A stretch of 64,000 nt of DNA from Ceratotherium simum simum (Eukaryota; Chordata; Mammalia; Perissodactyla; Rhinocerotidae), in NCBI RefSeq assembly GCF_000283155.1, contig NW_004454195.1:3978569-4042568 (forward strand). The letters run 5' to 3'. Both the position numbers and the translations under genes were made by a program. This document shows positions 57,771-64,000 of this stretch, in pieces. The notes beneath the pieces were generated by a model. It made no database searches. It saw nothing but the letters and a program-made list of their open reading frames with translations, and had not been told where the DNA came from. The first letter of the stretch is position 1. Each line of letters opens with the position of its first letter.

Positions 57771-58283
57771 TTCCTATTGCTGCTGTAACAAATTATAACA
57801 AATTTAATGGCTTAAAATAACACAAATTTATAATATTACATTTTTGGAGGTCAGTAGTCTGAAACAGGTCTCACTGGGCTAAAACTAAGGTGTTGGTAGG
57901 GTTTCATTCCTTCTGGAGGCTCTAGGGGAGAATGTGTTTTCTTTCCTTTTCCAGCTTCTAGAGGCTGCCTGTGTTCCTTGGCTCATAGTCCCTTCCATCT
58001 TCATATCCAGCAAGCAATGTACAGTCAAGCCTTTCTCATGCTGCATCACTCTGACTCAGCTTCTGTCATCACATTTCCTGCTTCCCTCTTTCACACATAA
58101 GAATATTTGTGATTACATTGCCCAACCCCCCCCAGCTAATCCAGAATAATCTCCCTCACTGGAAGATTCTTAATTTAGTCATGTCTGCAAAGGCTCTTTT
58201 GCCATATGAGCCAACATATTCACAGGTTCTGGGGACTAGGATATAGATATATTTGGGGGACCATGATTCTGCCTAGCACAAAT
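57771..58283 (-). mobile_element. Solo MLT1 LTR (ERVL-MaLR), antisense
   Basis: Antisense MaLR LTR. It starts TATTAGTTTCCTATTGCTGC, TTTAATGGCTTAAAATAACAC, CTCACTGGGCTAAAACTAAG, GGAGGCTCTAGGGGAGAATG, TTGTGATTACATTGCCCA and AACATATTCACAGGTTCTGG, ending ATTCTGCCTAGCACA. About 510 bp, so close to a complete LTR. The 57934-58149 open frame is within it. Confidence 0.85.
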
Positions 58284-58299
58284 AGCAATGTTTTAAATG

Positions 58300-58475
58300 T
58301 TTTCATCATTAGCGATGCTGATAGTAAAGGTAGAATTATTTTACAGATGAGGAAAGCAAGATCAAAGGGGGCTTAGTTACTTAAACTCAATCACTTTATT
58401 AATATAAGTCAAAATTTAAAATAGGTATTCAGATGTTAATCTACTGCTTCTTCAACTCCATCACGACGTTAATCC
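58300..58475 (-). mobile_element. Weak MIR remnant
   Basis: TTTTACAGATGAGGAAAGC with a following AGTTACTTAAACTCAATCAC resembles antisense MIR. The remainder is poorly preserved. Confidence 0.45.
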
Positions 58476-58755
58476 AAAACAAAAATCACTATGAGGCATT
58501 TTTATTAAACTTGGAATGACATGTTCAGCAATACTTTTAGACCATTTTTCAAAATTTTGCTTCAGGGTTTATTGTTAATAATATCCACCATACTTTTGAG
58601 CTAATGACTTAATTAACAGTAAGGAGGATAAAATCTAATTGTGACAGCTTTGATAAAGTTCGTATCCACAGATTCCCTTAAAAAAAATGAAAAGATAGTT
58701 TCGAGTTGCCATAGCATAATAGAAACTGTTTAAATTTTAGTATTTTCACATAATC

Positions 58756-59027
58756 TGACATAACCACAAGATCAGCAAGGAGGGCAAATAAAATCGACCA
58801 TAGCCCACACCTAAAACATACCAAGGAATTAGAGAATTGCCTTAGTAGGACTTAGGCAATAAAAGTAACCATCAGAAAAACGGTGAAACATTATAGGTAC
58901 TGCTGCCGCCATGAGTAATAAAGTCCTGTGTCTCTGACCCAGGAGACTCTTGTCTTCTGTCAGCATCCATGAAACTATGGGCTATCTTGTTAGCTTGTAA
59001 GGAGGGCAGAATCTCAGACCTTTCACA
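58756..59027 (+). mobile_element. Retroviral LTR-like fragment (R/U5 side)
   Basis: GAGTAATAAAGTCCTGTGTC, TCTGACCCAGGAGACTCTTG and TCTTCTGTCAGCATCC, then AATCTCAGACCTTTCACA, resemble a polyadenylation signal, R and U5 of an ERV1-type LTR. No internal region, coding remnant or convincing TSD is visible. The left border is a guess. Confidence 0.45.
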
Positions 59028-59039
59028 GCATGTGGCAGT

Positions 59040-59710
59040 TTTAAGAAGAAAAACAGTAAAAGTTTTGGGAAATCTAAATAAGTATTAAGTATAAACAAGA
59101 ATTATATTAATAATAAGGACTAATTTATAAGAGGTGTTTAAAAAGAAGAGTAGAGGAGAGTAGATAATAGATTAAAATTACCAAAAAAGAGATGGGGGTA
59201 GTTTGGAGTTAAAGTGCTCTAAGGTCCTTATATAGATGAAAGTTTATATTAAATTCATACTTTGTTATGTATGTATATTAAAGATTTAGGACACACACCA
59301 AAAGAAATTAAGTAGAATGAATACCTTCTAAACTAGTAGAAGGGAAAACAGAAAATAAGAAACCTCAATTTTCCAATAAGAAGCAGGAATTAATTTCAGA
59401 AAAAAGAAGCAAAAAAAAAAAAAATTCATATGGTAAATAGAAAATATAAAATAAGATGGCATAAGAAAGATCAATGTAGCAGTAACCACAATAAATATGA
59501 AAGATAAAACTCACTTATTGAAAGACAGGGATTTCCACACTAGATTTTTTAAAAACCCACTCTATTCTGTTTCAAGAGCTACACAATGACACACCACAAA
59601 AACTGAAAATAAGAGAATGGAAAAAGATTACTAGGAGGTTCTAACCAAATAAAGCTTGCATAGTAATTTAATATCAGACAAGACATTTAAAATTTAATAA
59701 CTATATCAAT
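59040..59710 (+). mobile_element. Decayed L1M ORF2 5' (endonuclease) region
   Basis: A-rich sense strand with TTATTGAAAGACAGGGATTT, AAAATAAGAGAATGGAAAAAG and AATTTAATATCAGACAAGAC lying in the order of L1 ORF2 endonuclease sequence. Very decayed; no open frame. Confidence 0.6.
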
Positions 59711-60350
59711 AAATATCCTGCATTCAAATAGATTGTTTCCCTAAATCAAGGTGCCACAACACTATGTATTGTTTTAAGATTGTTAATAACAGATGCAGGT
59801 GTCAAACTGTTGATGCAACTAATGAGGTATTCACCTTAACCCTGGCTCTTTGGTTGTAGCAATATATTAACATCTGTTTGCTGGTTATTAGAAAATGTCC
59901 TAAAATATCTCCTTTATTCAGAAAAATAATCACTATGGACATTTTCAAAATCTAAGTCTCCCTTCTGGGAAGATTATGAATGAACTTGTGCCCAAATGGC
60001 ATTTCCTCATACCTCTTATAAAAAATGATATATACATAGATAGATGGATAGGAATTTAAAAATACATTTTAAAAATGCTGAAGAATGATTCCATTCACCC
60101 AAATAGTTCTTTGCTCTACTTTGTTCCACATATGCCAAATTGAATAATCTCCAACTCCAGTACCACCCCACACTATTGAATTAACTGTTCCTGTGATTCA
60201 TTTTGCTTGTTTTAAGCTGAATCAATGTTGTAGCTCAGAGGGGGAACTCTCCAAGTACGTTAATCAATAGGTTACATGAAACACATTGTCACATACCTGA
60301 AGGAGGCTTCAATTCCTCAATCAGACACATTCATTTAAAAGGGTCTCTAC
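59711..60350. other. No assignable feature
   Basis: No recognised gene or repeat. Confidence 0.4.
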
Positions 60351-60351
60351 A

Positions 60352-60540
60352 TCAATGGTTCTAAATGTGGGGTCTTCCATCTAGGAGCATCAAGATCACC
60401 TGGGAACTTCTTAAAAATGCAAAATCTTGGGCCCCTGCCCCAGATCTTCTGAATCAGAAACTCTTGGAATGGGGCCCAGCAAGCTGTGTTTTAACAAGAC
60501 TTCCAGGTGAATCTGATTGCTTAAGGACTGTTTGATTCTT
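60352..60540 (+). mobile_element. MER5A hAT-Charlie element
   Basis: CAATGGTTCTAAATGTGGGG, AGCATCAAGATCACCTGGGA, ACTTCTTAAAAATGCAAAAT, GAATCAGAAACTCTTGGAAT, GGGGCCCAGCAAGCTGTG and TTTTAACAAGACTTCCAGG. A full-length MER5A in sense orientation. Confidence 0.88.
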
Positions 60541-61880
60541 GGAACAAGTTCAGGATCGACTCCCCGAATACTACAAAATACACAAATCTGTAAGATTAAA
60601 TGGCAGAAAGGAGTACTGGATTTTCTGGGCTTTCTTTTCCTTATTCAAATTCCTGCAAGACTGAGGTAAATATTGTACTAGAATCTTTTAAAGTCCTAGG
60701 AAATACATAGGATAACTTCCATTTTCCTAACATAACTAGCCCATTTACCACATGGTATTCGTCCTCAGTTTAGTCACCTTAAAAATGTCCCCATCCTCGC
60801 CTACTTCTTACATAGAACAAGACAAATAAATAGGCTTTTTAAATGGCAAATTCTCTAACTTACATGATCATTAGAGAGAGACCTACTAAATGGTAAGAGA
60901 GGAATTTAATATTCATTTTCAAGTTTAGGATTTTTAAATAAGAAGATCTTCCAGTAGCTCCACAAGTAAAAGAGGAGCTGAGCTGAGATTCTAAAGTACA
61001 ACTGAAGACAATATGTTTGCTGTGTGTGTTCTTTGGAGGAGAGGCCGAGAAGTTGGTTTGTTTAGAATTCACATCTGCATCGGGATTTGACAAACACGAG
61101 TCTAGTGCCAAACATAAATGTGCAAGTATTCGTCTTGAGCCATGAAGTTACACCTAAACTATTACCGTTCTATGTGAGCACATAAACTGACCAAAGCAAC
61201 TCAGGGGAACCACCACTCACCTTTCATCCTTTTTTAATCTTTGAGATAATAGAGATTTCAGGCCAGGATTCCCCAAAAGTATTAGTGACAAACACTGATT
61301 CCTCAGTGAAAACAGAAGAATTGGTCCTTCAGCAAAACATAGGCATTCATTTTCTGATACATCAAGTACTCATGTTCTGAGAGATTTCAGTTGAATACAA
61401 ACCATCACAGCTTGCAAATTTAGCATAAACATGTACATGTTATATTGTCACCAGTTCTTGTTCTACACTTAAAAGAGTTTGACAGTCCAAGAGAAAGGCA
61501 ACCAAGATGGTGAAAATCTGTAATCTGTGTCATATAAGGAATTGTTAAAGAAACTATTTATTTTTAAAATGGAAAACATAAAACTTAGAAAATGTTTCTA
61601 CTACTCGACAGAAGATTCATTAGATTATTTTCTATATGTTTAGCTCCATAAGATGAAACTAAGACCAACTGGAAAAAATATCAGGGAAAACTAATTAAAG
61701 ACTCATTAATTTTCTTTCTAGTAATTTGAGCTATCTTAAACTAGAATAAACTACTTCTTGAAGTGGTAAGTTGCCATTCCTGCAATGTTCAAATAGACGA
61801 TGGATGAAGATGTTCACAGAATTTCTGCATTACATGAAAAAGAAAAATGGAAAAAGAAAATACAGTGAGTAAGAGCAGGA
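60541..61880. other. No assignable feature
   Basis: No recognised gene or repeat over about 1.3 kb. An 83-codon minus frame (60860-61111) is unrecognised. Confidence 0.4.
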
Positions 61881-61884
61881 ATCT

Positions 61885-62065
61885 GTGACTTCAGGCAAGT
61901 TATTTAACTCTTCTGTCCTTTAATATTCTCATGTATAAATTAGAAGAGAAATAAATTGGAAATAGTTACATCTCATGGCTGTTGTTAGGTTTAAATAGAT
62001 AAGGTCAGGAAAAGGCTTACCACTGTGCCTGGCACATAGTAAGTGCTTAATAAATATAAATATAA
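61885..62065 (+). mobile_element. MIR SINE
   Basis: Sense MIR: GACTTCAGGCAAGTTATTTA, CTCATGTATAAATTAGAAG, GTGCCTGGCACATAGTAAG and GTGCTTAATAAATATAAAT. A pure AT tract (to about 62108) grew from its 3' end. Confidence 0.8.
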
Positions 62066-62394
62066 AATAATATATAATGTATATAATATATAATATAAAA
62101 TGTACATATAACTAACACCATGGTAACAACAAATCTAGTAATGAACATCATAATACCTCAACTGCTCTACAGTAAAGAAAACTTTTTGACATGCCTCTTC
62201 TTATTTTAATTAGAATTCTAGTTTTCCATTTACTCTGTTTGGCAGGAAATATAGGCATATGGGCATCTCAGTGCATCAGTAAGTCATTCCATCAAATTGA
62301 TCAAGCTTCTTGGACACAATTGGCCTTGGTGTCTTTGATATATTATTGTCCTCTATTATTTGCTCCCCTCTTCATTATAAAAGTATAAATCATC

Positions 62395-62800
62395 CAATTG
62401 CCCTGTGACTTGCAGTGCCCCCATGTAAGTGTAGTATATGTCCCCATAACATTGCAAGGCTTGGCCGTGTGACTTGCTTTCGCCAAAGGCATAGGAGATG
62501 ACATGATGTGAGCAACATCCAAGCAGAAACTTGAAGTCACATTGTTTTTTCTGGAAGCCCTTTTGTTCTTTCCCTCTACCATAAGAAATGTAGAAAGAAC
62601 GTATATTATGGGGCTGCAATGTAGACGGAGAATATATTATATAGGTTTGTCCTTCGGTGTGCATCTCAGAATGCGAAGACATGCAGAGTAGGGCTCCAGC
62701 TGCTGATTACTAGCTGCCAAAATGTAATGAGAGCAAGAAATAAATGTTTGTTATTGTAAATTAATGAGATTGTATGGTTGTTACTACAGAAGCAAATCTG
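62395..62800 (+). mobile_element. Probable MaLR-type LTR
   Basis: CCGTGTGACTTGCTTTCGCC, GCAGAAACTTGAAGTCAC, and a terminal AAGAAATAAATGTTTGTTAT with GTATGGTTGTTACTACAGAA follow the layout of an old MLT1-like LTR. The frames at 62343-62682 (minus) are incidental. Confidence 0.55.
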
Positions 62801-62860
62801 AAAAATATACAAATTTGAACCAGGATAAAGAAATTGTACAAGAAGTAGGTGATTACTTAA

Positions 62861-64000
62861 CAGTGCAGATATACCTCACTTTATTGCACTTCATAGATAT
62901 AGTGTTTTCTTTCAAGTTGAACGTTTGTGGCAACCCTACAGTGAGCAAGCCTATTGGCACCTTTTTCCCACAGCATTTGCTCACTTCATGTCTCTGTGTC
63001 ACATTTTGGTAATTCTCACAATATTTCGAACTATTTCATTATTACTATATTTGTCATAGTGATCTCTGATCAGTGATCTTTGATGTTACTATTGTAATTG
63101 TTTTGAGGTGCCATGAACAGGCCCATATAAAATGGCGAATTTAATCAATAAACGTATGTGTTCTGACTGCTCTACCAACCAGCTGTTTCTCCATCTCTCT
63201 CCCTCTCCTCAGGCCTCCCTATCTCCTGAGACACAAGCATATTGAAATTAGGCCAATTAAGAGCCCTACAGTAGCCTCTAAGTGTTCAAGTGAAAGGAAG
63301 AGTCATATGTCTCTCAGTTTAAATCAAAGGCTAGAAATGATTAAGCTTAGTGAGGAAGGCACATCAAAAGCCAAGATAGCACAAAAGCCAGGCCTCTTGT
63401 GCCAAACAGTTAACCAAGTTGTGAATGCAAAGGAAAAGTTCTTGAAGGAAATTAAAAGTGCTACTCCAATGAAGACACAAATGATAAGAAAGTGAAACAG
63501 CCTTATTGCTGATATGGAGAAAGTCTTGGTGGTCTGGATAGAAGATCAAACCAGCCACAACAGTCCCATAAGCCAAAGCCTAATCAAAACCAAGGCCCTA
63601 ACTCTCTTCAATTCTATGAAGGCTGAGAGAGGTGAGGAAGCTTCACAAGAAAAGTTTGAAGCTAGTAGAGGTTGGTACAAGAGGTTTAAGGAAAGAAGCC
63701 ATCCCCATAACATAAAAGTGCAAGGTGAAGCAGCGAGTGCTTATGTAGAAGCTGCAGCAAATTATCCGGAAGATCTAAGATCATTAATTATAGTGGCTAC
63801 ACTAAACAACAGATTTTCAATGTAGACAAAACAGTCTTATATTGAAAGAAGATGCTATCTAGGACTTTCACAGAGAGAGAGAAGTCAATGCCTGGCTTCT
63901 AAGCTTCAAAGGACAGGCTGACTCTCTTGTTAGGGGCTAATGCAGTTCGTGACTTTAAGTTGAAGCCATTGCTCATTTACCATTCCAAAAACCCTAGAGC
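62861..64000 (+). mobile_element. Tigger1-like DNA transposon (5' part)
   Basis: The terminal region CAGATATACCTCACTTTATT with TTGCACTTCATAGATATAG is followed by the typical leader (GTTTGTGGCAACCCTACAG; TGATCAGTGATCTTTGATG) and then the transposase gene. The sequence is still Tigger at base 64000, so the element continues beyond the window. Confidence 0.88.
63271..64000 (+). pseudogene. Tigger transposase remnant (pogo/CENP-B-like)
   Basis: N-terminal part of a TcMar-Tigger transposase. A helix-turn-helix begins near [15 protein letters not shown], and NRFSM or, in the shifted frame, QQIFNVDKT precedes the catalytic domain, retaining the first Asp of the DDD triad. The start codon is GTA instead of ATG at 63271. 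Stops occur at 63493 (TGA), 63843 (TGA) and 63900 (TAA), and a frameshift near 63780 separates the DNA-binding and catalytic parts. It is non-functional and cut by the window edge. Confidence 0.88.

Noticed and set aside
58756..59027. Intact endogenous retrovirus
   Set aside because: Only an R/U5-like fragment is seen. No gag, pol or env similarity or second LTR is present in the flanking sequence.
1..64000. CRISPR array, operon, prophage or other prokaryotic system
   Set aside because: No regularly spaced direct repeats with unique spacers and no dense coding. Base composition and transposon content are plainly mammalian.

Overview
The window is nuclear DNA from a perissodactyl mammal, most likely an equid (horse, donkey or zebra). 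The main evidence is ten copies of the equine repetitive element (ERE), a tRNA-derived SINE, on both strands. Most have clear target-site duplications (TSDs) and the diagnostic GGCCGGCCCC head, and the ERE1-type copies carry the ATGACATACAACTATCTA body motif. The rest is ordinary mammalian background: decayed L1, L2, MIR, MaLR/MLT1 LTRs, hAT-Charlie MERs and Tigger DNA transposons. I find no host protein-coding gene, functional RNA gene or CRISPR array. Open reading frames are short, and those I can identify belong to transposons. The window is therefore intergenic or deep intronic.

Layout: 0-6 kb holds an L2 split by a small Tigger element and a long decayed L1 whose 5' part contains degenerate ~120-bp monomers. 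6.5-9 kb is repeat-poor. 9-11 kb has L2 and MIR copies and a local duplication running past the L2 3' end. 11-17 kb has four EREs, an L1 tail and a 100-N assembly gap directly after an ERE. 17-23 kb has L1 tails, a 120-bp 3'-UTR retrocopy with a 12-bp TSD, a 1.8-kb L1 ORF2 remnant and an ERE at its tail. 23-27 kb has MIR, hAT MERs and an ERE. 27-30.6 kb is a long interval with no repeat I recognise. 30.6-36.5 kb holds a long L2 with nested insertions, MIRs, and an L1 tail with a nested ERE. 36-44 kb is MIR-rich with two EREs, a solo MLT1 LTR and an inverted MLT1 fragment. 44-50 kb has old LTR-like and MER5A sequence. 50.1-51.5 kb is the youngest-looking insertion: an L1 with a 5' inversion, a perfect 10-bp TSD and both ORF2 halves still open. 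52-62 kb has an ERE, an L1MC-type tail, MER5A copies, an MLT1 LTR, an LTR R/U5-like fragment and a candidate ZNF143 site. 62.9-64 kb is a Tigger1-like transposon with a broken transposase that runs off the right edge.

I did not find a new functional system. The points most worth a second look are the twin-primed L1, the short retrocopy, the local duplication, the ERE tail-module variation, the repeat-poor blocks and the ZNF143-like site. Repeat family names come from recall of consensus features, not a database search, and boundaries of the old elements are approximate.
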